Of a stretch of 64,000 bases of DNA, positions 10,640 through 22,931 are shown piece by piece. The translations under genes and the position numbers were made by a program. The stretch lies in the NCBI RefSeq assembly GCF_026210795.1, contig NC_089449.1:2790001-2854000 (forward strand), in the 5' to 3' direction. This DNA is from Rhizophagus irregularis (Eukaryota; Glomeromycota; Glomeromycetes; Glomerales; Glomeraceae). The notes under the pieces are model-generated. The model did no database searches, was not told the DNA's origin, and saw only the letters and a program-made list of their open reading frames with translations. Within the stretch, counting starts at the first letter, position 1. Every line of letters begins with the position of its first letter.

Positions 10640-11885
10640 AAAAAATTTGTAATGAAATTTTTTTTTTAGAAAGTTTCATAGAAAATATTATTTTATTTTA
10701 TATGGGAAAAATATAATAAGTTATAAAATCGATCAATTCCGAACATTCCTAATTCGATTATTTTAAAAATACAACAAAAATTCCAAAAGGAGTTTCTTTA
10801 CCGACTTTAATTTATAAGGTTTCAACTTTAATCAATTCACATAAAGAAGGTCTATTTACAGTCTTAATCATTATTTGCGTTAAATTGAAATTCAGCTCAA
10901 ACCAAAAATAAAAATTTAAGTTTACTAGTTTATGTATTCTATTGCTAAATTTAATTGTTTTTAATTTTTTTTTTGTTATGCATTACAAAATGATAATGTT
11001 GTGATTCACTAAATTTGATTGTTTTAATCGTTGATAATACTTAAATTATAGTTTGAAACTAACTGAATTTGATTGTTTTAATCTTTGTAATACCCGCAGC
11101 ATCCATTGAGTTAATTATATGAATTCAAAAAATATACAATATGATATATAGCATTTAATATATATATTTTGGCTTTAATAAAAATTATATAAAAAGAAAT
11201 GACCAAAGAAACTCTTAACATTGCCAAAAATGCTACACCAAATTCTAAAAAAAAATACATGTTCTATTTTTACGGCGGATGTTCCGACTTGGCGACTACA
11301 TTTATAAATGATTTTGTTTCAGAATTTTTAATGGTACCAGCCAAAAAGGAAATTATAAGCGATGTTAGTTTACTAATTAGTTCTAATACTCTTCTAGGCT
11401 TTTAGTACCTACTTCCTCCGTTTAATTTCTCGTAACAACTTGCAACAGCTTTGGAAAGCAAATCAAAACCGAGTTATGAGGAACAGGGTCTTAAATTTAC
11501 TACTATGCCTTAAGTGTAATATACAAATAATTAAAATAGAATTTGTTTAAATTAACCGTAATTAATACTATTATCATTACAACTTCTGAATGATGATTTT
11601 ACAAATGTTGGAAATAGCATTGGCTATACATAAAAAGGTAACAATAAGAAGTTTTGAACCTGTAGATTCCTCCTTTTTTTGGATAATGCATGGCATTGGC
11701 ATTACGTATACCTATTTATATATTGCTTGGGTCCTGCATAGATACACAAAATTTTTCAGGAAATTTTATTATTAAAAGATGCTAATAAGGCTTGAACAAT
11801 AATAAAATGTATTAAAATTATTAATCTGTTATGTATTAGTAAATGATTAAACTGAATTTAGTCATATAAAGGATAATAACGATAT
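10640..11885. other. Duplicated spacer, copy B flank
   Basis: Homologous to 2100-3400. A short open frame at 11,199-11,405 (begins MTKETLNIAKN) has GGCSDLATTF and VSEFLMVPAKKEII, faintly like a mitochondrial-carrier repeat. Its counterpart in copy A lies in the inverted block and is not open. I treat it as a decayed gene fragment, not a gene. Confidence 0.45.
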
Positions 11886-12915
11886 TTTATCGTGATTTAA
11901 ACTTATATATCTAAATAACATATATAATAATTTATTCGTAGATATAGTATCCCTATAAAAAATTTTATCCGTTATTTCTGTAAAAACTCCGTAAAAATGA
12001 GCCTTTCACGGATCCATTCACGGAAAATGTAAATAATTCGATAAATTCCGGGATATAAGGTTATTAATTCCGGAAATATGAGCCTTTTACGGAAAAAAGA
12101 CGGAATATAAAAAACGGATAGACCTTTTTTACAGGGAGTTAAAGTTTAATTATACTTATTACAATCATTTTTGGCATTTTTTATTATTTAAATTATTTTT
12201 ACTCAAATGTATTAAAAAAGGATAACCAAATAAAGACGATAAAAATTACGTTGATAAAAAAAAAATGACTATACTAATTCTTGCCCATTGAATCCGACGT
12301 GGAATTAGCTCGGATCCATATAATGACGGCAGAAGACATGGGTCCGGATGATTACAAATGATTACAAATCAAAATGTTGATTAATCGGACCCGGTTCACC
12401 ATCTGGAAGTAGGGGGGAAATTAGTATAACCCAAAAAAAATATATAATAGAAAATTTTTCTAATAAAAAAAAAAATTTTCTACATCAGGAAATTTTTTTA
12501 GGCGTAACCATGCGACGGTGAGGTGTAAAAGTATTTCAAGTCGTATAGTAAAATTTAATATTAAATTTTTTTTCGTATTACATAAAATACAGTATAAAGT
12601 AGCTATATTTATCTCATGTTTACTAATTGGTCGCCAGTGATTTTTTTGATGATATACACGTGTATTCATGCCTGTAATTTTTCTGATTTTTCATGCTCAC
12701 ATGTTTATAGTTTGTTTATACCTTTTTCATGAACAAAAAAAATAGACCAATAAGACAGGAATCGGGTCATCACTGGACGTTAGTCTCCATGAGATAAAAG
12801 AGTTATTTCGCGCCGTGAAAATCATTGCTCCCCGTGAAATAACTATTACATTTATCTGAAACCAGAATTATTTCCGAAAACCAGGATTTCCCAGTTTATA
12901 AATTAAATATAGGCA
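11885..12915. other. About 1-kb insertion specific to copy B
   Basis: Homology to copy A stops near 11,885 and resumes near 12,915 (gattatacaatattaca shared). The inserted DNA includes the miniature element at 11,951-12,135 and an unrecognised 69-codon minus-strand open frame (12,460-12,669) with no start or splice support. No terminal repeats of the whole insert were seen. Confidence 0.5.
11951..12135. mobile_element. Miniature element, ccctataaaaaatttt family (subfamily 2)
   Basis: 185 bp. The left end ccctataaaaaattttatcc and the right end (complement ccctgtaaaaaaggtctatc) form imperfect inverted repeats. The interior has several copies of tccgt/acgga motifs. It lies inside sequence present in copy B of the segmental duplication but absent from copy A. 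Confidence 0.6.
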
Positions 12916-13673
12916 CATGATGATTATACAATATTACACAGGCTTACAATTGATTGACGGGTCATTTTCCCAGTAAATTATCAAAATTTTAAAATTTTAT
13001 AACTTGTGCTCTATTAACATTTAAGTAATGCTGTAAAATTTAACGGATATATGATGACTTTAAGAAACATGAAATCACCTGGAACTTCTAAAGAAAAAAT
13101 TTTATCGGAACGAAAGGTTTGATTTATTATTATTAAAGTGTTAATGGCTTTTCTTTTAAAAAAAAAGCAAGATATTTTATGGAAAAGACACAGATATTTG
13201 GAATATTTTCACGAAATTTGAAACGAAAATGTTAAGAAGAGTCAGAGTTATTAAGGATTAAAATTAATAAGAAATTTATTATAAATTTTTTATATATATA
13301 ATTATGCGTAAGCTTGTGAATTTCTTATGAACATTTACGTGAACTTGTGTAAACTTACATGAGATTTTACCCCCATGAATTTTATAATTATATTAGCAAC
13401 TATATTCAAACAAGTGAAGTAAAATAAGTTAAATACTCTGCTGATGAATAACCAGTTTTTAATCGGTTAAGGTTTTTACATTCAATCTATATCTAGAATA
13501 TGCATAAAATGTCGTAATTGTTCAAAACTAATGAATATAAAGAATGGCTAAAAAAGTTTGATTCTATAGGATCCTATAAATATTTCAGTTATTAATAACT
13601 GATTTTTTTGCAGTAAACTCGCTCACATCCTTTATAATAAAATTATTGATTACTTGCTTCCGTCCCTATAAAA

Positions 13674-13763
13674 AATTTATTCTGTGTCTTTTTTATTCCA
13701 TGTTATTTCCTCAATGTTCACGGAGTTTTTACAGAAATTAAGGATAAAATTTTTACAAGTCTT
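13674..13763. mobile_element. Short miniature element, ccctataaaaaat family (subfamily 2)
   Basis: Starts ccctataaaaaatttattct. Its right part, read on the minus strand, closely matches the left part of the element at 11,951 (ttatcc, then tttctgtaaaaactccgt). Non-coding. Confidence 0.5.
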
Positions 13764-14003
13764 GCAATAAATATTTATAAGGAAATTAATGACACGAGAA
13801 AAAACTTATGAAAAAGTAATTTATTATATAAAAATTTAGAACTGAAATTCAAATTTCAAATCATATGCGAAATGCGCATAGATGGCTAAGCTGTGGCATT
13901 TACTGTAAAAGAAAAGAAATGCTATTGTGCCATATACAGCCATAACTCATAACTCGATATAACGATAAACCATATTTATAAAGCATTTATTCGATACCCA
14001 TCC

Positions 14004-14030
14004 TTCGATCACGTGACAATTTGCCGATAT
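14004..14030. repeat. Left arm of inverted repeat around the LINE
   Basis: tcgatcacgtgacaatttgc here pairs with gcaaaattgtcacgtgatcg at about 15,233-15,254. The LINE therefore sits in the loop of an older inverted repeat containing a CACGTG core. Confidence 0.55.
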
Positions 14031-14189
14031 TTTTTCAAAACTTAACAAATGCTTTATACAGCCCTAAAATATTTTTATATGTATTTTTGTTTTTTGACAA
14101 AGAGGATTTTAAATGTCATTTTTAGCAAAATCCATCATTTTGAAAAATTATGCCAAAAATTACACTAACTTGTAGAGTATGCAAAATTA

Positions 14190-15191
14190 TTTATTTATTT
14201 ATTTTATTTTATTACTAGAAGAGTAGTACTCCCAAAACTATTACAAAATAAAAGTCAGGCAACATTTACATGATGGTAACTAATAGACGTGTATAGAATT
14301 TTGGGAATTAATCCCCTACGGGACCTCACCCTTCGAACAAACTATTCAAAATACTAGGACTACGCTAATACTTCAAATGGATAAAAGAAAGAAAAAAAGA
14401 AAAAAAACAAAAGACCTGAGCACCCACCCATCTGAAAGTAACGAACATCTAAGAATTAAAATATATGTAAAAATTATTAGTCCTAGGAAAGTATAGTCTA
14501 TTTAAAATAAAGTGCGAAGGGGTTATATATTGTAATAAAACAAATTTTGATCAAAAGTAATTGAGTCTGTGATGGTTAAATATAATGAATTAATCCATGG
14601 TAGGTTATGACGAAAATTTGAGCTTGTTAAATAGATCCAAAGCACGGAATCATCTAAGTTTCTTGTAGAAGTCATGAAAGGATTAGTATATCCTATGTTG
14701 AGTATATTGTCATTTATTGGATTATTAGGAGAAGTGTCAAAATTATTATTCTGACGTTGGCGTTCTCGTCTATTATGTGTACGTTTAGTGAAAGTGGATT
14801 TTGTGATATTATGGTCAATTTTATATTGTTTCCATTTGGACGTGCGAATTTTCCATAAGAGCTCATAAATATCTCTATGAAGGTCGAAGAGGAACGTTAA
14901 GAGTAATTTTTTGTTAATTTCTTTGATATTTTAGCATCACGGAAGGGTGAGATAATTGAAGAAGGAATCATATTGATCAATATGCAATGTAGGTCTGGAG
15001 CATCAAAAATCGTTGAAATGGGTGTATTGAAACTGGTGAATACAGGAGATTCTGTGATTATGATATTATGATCTTTAAATTTGTCTTGGTCCAGGTTGTT
15101 AATAATAAGTGATTTGTAAATTAATTCGTGTTTCTTAAAAATATCTTTTAAAATGTTAACAGATTCAGGACAAATCCAAAAGTGTTCATTA
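14190..15191 (-). mobile_element. 5'-truncated LINE (non-LTR retrotransposon), 3' end
   Basis: On the minus strand, two adjoining frames encode the C-terminal tail typical of the fungus's LINE polyproteins: HFWICPESVNILKDIFKKHE, and then, after a frameshift near 14,900, FDLHRDIYELLWKIRTSKWK. They are followed by a 3' UTR and a TAAA-rich tail (14,186-14,215 complement). The insert is flanked by a 14-bp direct repeat agtatgcaaaatta at 14,176-14,189 and 15,192-15,205, the target-site duplication expected from target-primed reverse transcription. Endonuclease and reverse transcriptase are missing (5' truncation). The insert is dead. Confidence 0.8.
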
Positions 15192-15556
15192 AGTATGCAA
15201 AATTACGGATAACGTATATTTTATTCAATGATCGGCAAAATTGTCACGTGATCGAAGAATTTTTCAACAAAGTCACCATTGGGTATAATAAAACGTGTAC
15301 GTCATCATGTTAACTGAACTTTCTTATTTGTTAATTTATCATCTTTTTCATTTCACTCAATAAGACGATAAGTGCGATTTACAAATTTCACGTGAATAGT
15401 TTCACAAGATTTTCCTTACACAACAAAACGTTATTACCATGTGTACATGTGCGAACTTACCAAGGTCAGTTATATAAAATACAAAATTTTCTCGTTAAAT
15501 AAGTATTTCACGCTCGTTAATAGTCGCGCAAAGAATTTATAATTTCGTGAAGCAAC

Positions 15557-18500
15557 ATGTCTGAATACAGCAAAAAACGTAGAGCCGAAGACGACAACGA
15601 AAGTAAAAAACGTAAACTAGTAAGTGATCTTTCAGAAGACGAATATGAAGTAGAAAGAATAGAGAATCACCAAGTTGTAAATGGTGGTGATGTTTATTAT
15701 TGTGTCAAGTGGAAAGGTAACTGTTATATTTAAAAAATAATTTAATTTTACGTTATGTTATTAAAATTTTTCTTTCTTTTTTTATCCTAGGTTATGATGA
15801 TAGAACTTGGGAACCATCAAAAAATTTAGATAATTGTATAGAAATATTAAAGGAATATAAGCTAGCCGTAAAATCGAGAAGGCAACAGGAAGAAAAGAAT
15901 AAAAAATCTCCAGCTGCAAAGGGAACTAGTTTTATTAATCAAAATCAAAGGATAGTTTCCGTTAAAAATGCAAGAACGATTAATTATGTAAAGGTAGATT
16001 AATAAAATTTTGTTTTCACTTATTTACATCATAGCATTAATTATTAAATTATATATTTATCGTAGTTTTATAGTGATTTAAAGCATAGTCTTCCTGATCC
16101 CTTTTCAAATGAAGACGATGATTATAATAGAAAAGAAGATTCGAGAAACAATCTGAATGATGCGAGTTATTCAAACATGCCATTAGAAGCAAGATTGCCT
16201 CCATTCGGTCCTGGCGATCGTTCAACTAGTTCAAAAAATAGAAAATCAAATAAATCGAAGGAGCCAACTAGCAAATCGCCTGTTAATGCAAAACCCAATT
16301 GGCGCGGGATTATATATAGAATAAGAAATAAGGAGGTTAAGGAGGAAAGGAGAATTGGACCGATTCAAATTACAAATTATATTGGTAATTCTATGGAGAA
16401 ATTCCCATACTTGTAAGTTCTTCAGCCTATTTAAATAATATTCTTCTTTTCTCGATCTTAAAAAAAGTAATATCAAACTTGTAATTTTTTTTTTTTAAGT
16501 AGAGATCGAAATCAAAACCAATCTAAATTAATAATCAATCAATTTGTGGGATATAAAAATAGCGTTATAGAATATTTAATTAAAGATCCTTTAAATTATG
16601 TCAACGGATGCGCTAAATTCCCCGTATATGTAGCAACTGTTGCTACTTCCTTATTAGAAGAATTAACGGAACTAGACTATCTTCAATCTTACTTATCAAA
16701 AAAACATAGGGTGTGTTAGATTAATGTTTAGCAATATATACGGTATTTATATATTTTATATGACTAATTTTTTTTTTTTATTGATACAAGGTTGGAGTTA
16801 TAAATGCCGAGAAGTGGTCACTCTTTTTATTACCGACTACAAAAGAATTTAGTGATGTTCTTTATGTAGAAAAACCAAAGAATGTGCAAGATCTTTACTT
16901 TGTACTTCAGTTCTCGAAGAATGAAATAGTAAAATCACCATTTTCTTCGACATTATCATCACGTCCTAATGTTTATTCAAATAGTGATCCAAATTTAGGT
17001 CCAGCGAAAAAGCATAAAAATTCCGTTGTTAAAGCTGTTAAAACACAAGATCTTGAAAAATCGCAACAGAACAATATATTACCAAGTATACAATCATTGC
17101 CATGCTCACCACAAACACCAAATAAGGAAATTTCTAATAATTTAGATGAACCATCTTCACTTACAAAGCGTAAAAATTCAGCACAGCAATATGACAAAAT
17201 GCAACAGAATAATGTGCCTTCGAAAACTTCACCTCAAATTTGGCCAAATTTCAATAGTACAAAAAAAGAAATTTCTAATAATTTGGAATTACAACTTCCA
17301 TCAGCTAAAAAACATAAAAATTTCATTCACACCGAGTTATTACATTTTGACAAAATGCAACAAAACAATAAGTTGTCAAAAGAATCATTTTCAGTTCAGT
17401 CAAATTTCAATCCAAATGGGAAAATTTCTGGTAATCTGGATTTACAATCTGAAAAGCACAGAAATTCTGAAGAAAATCAGCAAAACGTTGTACCATTACT
17501 TTCTCATTCTTCTCAAACTGTCATCGAAGATAAATCTTCAGATTTGTCAGTTAATTTTAATAGCGAATTAAAAGATTTTTTTGAAACTTCAAACTTTGCC
17601 GTGATTGGATCAAAATATATTGAAAGTCAAAATGTAATTAATCATTTGATGAAGATTGGTAGTAATGAAGTATTAATCAAGGATCCTCGTATAAATTGTA
17701 TTTTAGTAAGTTAACTCCTTATTTTTAAAAATCAATTTTTTTTTTAAAAAAAAAAGAAATTAATTCTCATTTTTTTTGTAGTTTCATCAAAATGTAATTA
17801 CACAGGGATTTTCTTTTGAAAACTTTCTTATTTACAAAAATAATCAAACAAAATTTTTCTTGATCTTAAAAAAAGATGCTACCATAACACTTCAAGAAAT
17901 ATTTGTATCTGGTAAAGTGATATACAAATAATATTATGATATTAATTTTATTGTTATTGTTATTAATAATTTGTTGTTATAGGTGGTGTCATTCTAGTAA
18001 CTTCAACAGCTATCAAAAATACTGATAATATTATTGATAGCATTTTATATTTCACAAATTTGGTAAATTTTTTTTTGTTTAGGTATTGGATATTATTATA
18101 ATAGAACATATTATATTAAATTACAATTATAATCTAGGTTAATGGATGGGATTTCAAGATACATCCTAATATATTGAGTTATCTACAAAGATTACTAACC
18201 TTTTTATCTGATAACGAGTTCTTGAGAGTAAGGTATGTGAAATTATTTAAAGATAATGATAATCTCTTAATTTTTCTTAAAAAATATATATATGTGAATT
18301 TTTCTTTTTTCTTTTTTAGATTAAACAAAGCATTTAAAAGTATTGAGGATGGACTTATTTCTGGTAATATTAAATATTTACTACCAAATGAGATGGTAAA
18401 TATCTGGTTGGTTAATAGTTTTATATTGTGCTTGTAAAGAAATAGTTTTGTTTTTTGGCATTTGTCTATTAAAGTAAATCATTTTTAAATTTGTTATAAT

Positions 18501-18816
18501 TAATCTTTTTTCTTTTATATAGCCATTGGATGATTACAATATGGATTCACGTAAACTTACTTTTGATTCGATGGAATGTTTATCAAAAACTAATTATGAT
18601 AAGTATCATCATTTTGTTGTAATTGATGATACTGATGAAATTGATGAACAATATATTGAAAATGAAATGAAAGGGGTAAATATAAAGAATTTTTTTTTTT
18701 TGCACTTTATTATTATTATTATTATATTTTTATTAATTTTTTTGGTTATTATTTAGATTGAAACCATGTCAATAGAAAAGTTTAAACAAAAATTCATGAG
18801 CATCAACTTCAAGTGA
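15557..18816 (+). CDS. Chromodomain protein, Chp1/TASOR-like, 11 exons, 808 aa
   Basis: Probable heterochromatin protein binding methylated histone H3K9 in the nucleus. Exons: 15557-15716, 15791-15993, 16066-16412, 16503-16710 (acceptor could be 16500), 16791-17705, 17782-17911, 17983-18062, 18138-18232, 18320-18395, 18523-18675, 18757-18816; frame holds throughout. A basic N-terminus (KKRR, KKRK) is followed by a chromodomain at about residues 29-77 with the aromatic-cage positions Tyr30, Trp52 and Tyr55 (EYEVERI, VKWKGY) and the TWEP motif. Residues about 200-350 resemble a SPOC fold (WRGIIYRI near 200; LDYLQSYLSKKHR and VGVINAEKWSLFLLP near 290-320). A Gln/Asn/Lys-rich linker with four degenerate repeats follows. 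The C-terminal 240 residues look like a small folded domain (FAVIGSKYI, GGVILVTSTAI, WDFKIHPNI), possibly the PIN-like domain of Chp1/TASOR. The chromodomain is certain; the other domain names are inference. Confidence 0.88.
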
Positions 18817-21800
18817 CCTTCAATTTTGTGATAATATGTAAAATAAAATAGACTTTAGTTTTATAATAGAAATACGATAGAAATATGTGCCTAATTTGTT
18901 ATTGAAATAAAAGGATATTGACTGAAAAAAAAATTTTCAAACTATGAATTAAACAATTCTCAGTGATGACTACATTGACTAGTATATATATTATCATGAT
19001 TGAACACTGTAGTATTATTCATATCTATATTTTCTATTGCCTTTACGTCTATTTATGATGACAGCATTCTTATTTATTAGATTTAGGTTTTAAATCAACT
19101 GAATGAATACCTTGATCAAATCTGAATAAGGAAATTTTCAATAATCAAAAAACCATTACTTTCCGCTTTCCGTATCATTTCTTGTTCCCTTCATACATTT
19201 TGTTCATAAGAATTCTAAGAATTCTGGATGAAGCGAAGGTTCTAGACATGGTGACACAAAATTCGCTCGTATCATGAGTTGATAGATGATTGATTAAGTT
19301 ACACAATAAACTGAAGTACCCATTATATATCAGTTTCGTGGTGAATAAATAAATTACATGCTCCGGACTTCAACGGCTTCCGTTCCCTAGTTATTAATTT
19401 TTCTCGTAATAATCCTGGTCCCGATCCGGCGAAATGTTCAATGTAACATTCGTCCAAAATGACATACTTCAGATTAACGCGTGTGATTGTTAACTACGAT
19501 CCTTGCCAAGCCTTAACAAATAACAAATCTACAATACTTAAACTTATTAGGATCAGCTAGTTGAAGTTTTGTAGACGGCTAGTTGCGACTTCATTAATGG
19601 GTTGACTTTGGGTAAAGATGGAAATTGTTCAGCAAATTATCTGTTTAATTTATTGAATTCACTTATAACTACGTTCCTTTTTGTCCGGAATTATAAATTT
19701 GGGTGGAATTAAATTTAAACAAGAATTAAGAAATTTCTTGATTGGGTCTGAGAACATAGAACGTCAAATAATTGACATCATTATTATAAAATTATTTTGA
19801 TGATTGTTACAAGTAAAATGTTTTACATTAACTTTTCATTTCCATCTGTAGTGAGAATATGAAAAGGATTTATAAGGAATTAAGCGAAATACAAAAGATT
19901 TAATAGGAATAAAACAAATCTGAAGAAAATATATAAATTCTTTCAGCGCCACGGCGCCATCACCACACGATTATTTCGATTTTATTATATAGTAACTTAC
20001 TGCTATACGATTGGCTTTTAAAAAAAATTTTATTGGTAAATTTATGTAGTTTTTAAAATTTTAAATTAAGATATAAATCTTTTTAAAAACATGTTATTCC
20101 ATTCTCCTATTTCACACCCATCCCGCTAAAAATTAAAAAAACTTGCCCATTTGAGATGAACTCGGTTGGGAAGAAAAAAACTGATTATTAAACATTATAT
20201 TAATAACCGTTTTTTTTTTAATATATATATATTATATATTTGGTTAAAAAATAAATAAAATATGAATTAAGATAATGAATATCTCTGAACAAACCAATGC
20301 CCTATATATACTGTAATCTAGAAATTCTTAAATTATGGGATATCAAACAAACGAAAGATTATTTTACTCCCTTTGCCAAAAGCGAACATGTCATTGTTAT
20401 TCTTATAGTTATTGTTACTAGCTAACTTGGGAATACAGTGACTTGAACGATCGATTGACTGATTGTATCACAAATCTAAGCCAATCAATTTTTAAGTGAA
20501 CAATTCATGTAGAATAAAGCATTCAACGTGATAAATAATAAAAAGTAATTTTTTTTTTTTTGCTTTTCATAAATAATTTGAGCTCTAAATATTTTTAAAA
20601 TTTTTTTTGTTATCATTTTATAAATTGCGCTCTTAAAAAATTTCGATAATTTATTAAAATATATATATAAAGACATGATATAAAATTTTTCTAAAGCCAA
20701 TTTCGGTTATAACCTTCATTCCTCATTTTTCACATTCAAATCTGCTAAGAATTAAAAAAACTTGCCCATTGGAAGGATCCTCTTGGGAAGAAAAAACTGA
20801 CTATTAAATTATTTAGTAACCTTTTTTAATATATATTTATACATATAAAAAAAAGAAATAGAAATATACCGTATGAATTAAATTGTCTTTGAACAAACTA
20901 ATGACCTAGTATTTATATTTAATATTATTTGTTATGGGATGCCACAACAGATGAAAGATTTATTTTACTCCCTTTACTCCCTTGATAAAAATCTACCGCA
21001 TTATGGTTATAGCTAACTTAGTAACTTGGAATATAGTGACAAAAAAAAAATTTTTTTATTTAGTTAAAATTTTTGCACAAATTCGGGATTTTTTTTTTTT
21101 GCAATAGAATTCAACACTTTTATTATAATAAGAAACAGTTAAAATTATGAACATATTATCGTACGTACAAATCGAAGTCCACGCATAATAAATATAAATA
21201 ATATCACGTGATTTAGCGAACTACTGTTGTTGGGGTGGCCTAATATATATGCTTACTTGTAATTCCACGACAAATCTTTAATTAAGAAATTATCTGATTG
21301 GGAATGAGAAGATGGAACGTCAAATAATTAATAATTACAAGATCATTCTGGCGAATTTTTAGAACATTGCGGTTCTAATTAACTTTCATTTCCATCTGTA
21401 GTGAGAATATGAAAAAGGGTTTAAAGGATTCATTTATCGATATTCGTCTTATAGGAATAATTAATCCTCCTAAAACAAATCTAACAAAATTAATTTCTTT
21501 TGTTGCTACCGCATGATTATTTACATTTTTAGCACTCCATTTTCCTATTTCACACCCAACCCGCTAAGAATTAAAAAAAACTTGCCCATTTGGGAAGAAA
21601 AAACTGATTACTAAATATTATTTTAATAACCGTTTTTTTTTAAATATTATTTGATTAAGAAATAAAAATATATAATATAATTAAATATATAATATAATTA
21701 AATTATGAATTAAGATTATGAATAGTTCTGAACAAACCAGTGCCCTATTTATACTGAAATCTGGAAATTTTAAAATTACGGGATATCAAAACAAGCAAAC

Positions 21801-22931
21801 GAAAAATTATTTACTCCCTTTTCCAAAAGCGAAATGTCATTGTTATAATTGTCTATCACAGTTTATTGTTACTAGCTAACTTAGGAATACAGTGACTTGT
21901 ATCACAAAAAAAAATCAATTATTTTTAGACTAACACTATTTTCATAAAATTTCGAACTCTATTTTTATGTCAGAGTTAAATTTTTGTACAAATTTAGCAC
22001 CAACATTATTTAAAATTTATATCGTAGCTAAACCAAAGTTCTCGCATAATAATATCACGTGAGTGTGAATGCCAGATATTTTCCGAGTTTTTTTTCGTCT
22101 TAATCGCTTTTAACATCAAATATTTGAAACCATAATTCTTACCTACCGCAGGATTAATTTCCTACAAAACAACACACGATATTGTTAATATTGTTATTGT
22201 GCTTTGGGAATACATATGATCTGCATCACTCCGGCATCATAAGTTAGAATATTTTCTGGAAATATTAAATTATTTTTTTTTATAATTGGAAAAACAAATT
22301 TTATTTCATAATTTATTTGCTAGTAACAACAATAACCCAAATAATTTTTAACGGGTTGGGTGTGAAAAATGGTAAGCGGTAAATATCGAATGAATATAAC
22401 GAAATTTACAAAATATCTATTTTGACTTTGTAAATCCAATTGATGTGCCTTTACATACGTTATTTTCACAGAAATTAACGAACACTGTATAAAAGAATGA
22501 TGCTGCGATATTCAAAGATTAAATCTCTGAAGAAGAAACTCTGCTTTTGCTTTTCGTTTTCCTTTCTCATGTTCCACAATTGATTCAAGACTTTGAGCAA
22601 AAGGAACATGTTTTCTTCCAGGAAACGAGCAATGACAGAAAAAAAGGTGTAAAACTTTAACGGAATCGGAAAAGCACAATACTGAATAGTGTGATGGGCG
22701 TTTCGGTGAAATCATGAGAACTACAGGCAAGGCATATGATAATTACCCACGCAAACCCACCCCCAACCCACATACCTAAAGAAGACGTAAAGAAAAGCAT
22801 TATGCAGAATTATAAATAACTCAGGCCAGAGATTATTTTTCGGCGAAATGGCTTTCGGCGAAATGTCCCGATACCAAAGAAAGAAAAGAGGCCTAAGAGA
22901 AGACTTCCTAATGGTACAGGAACGAAAGCGT

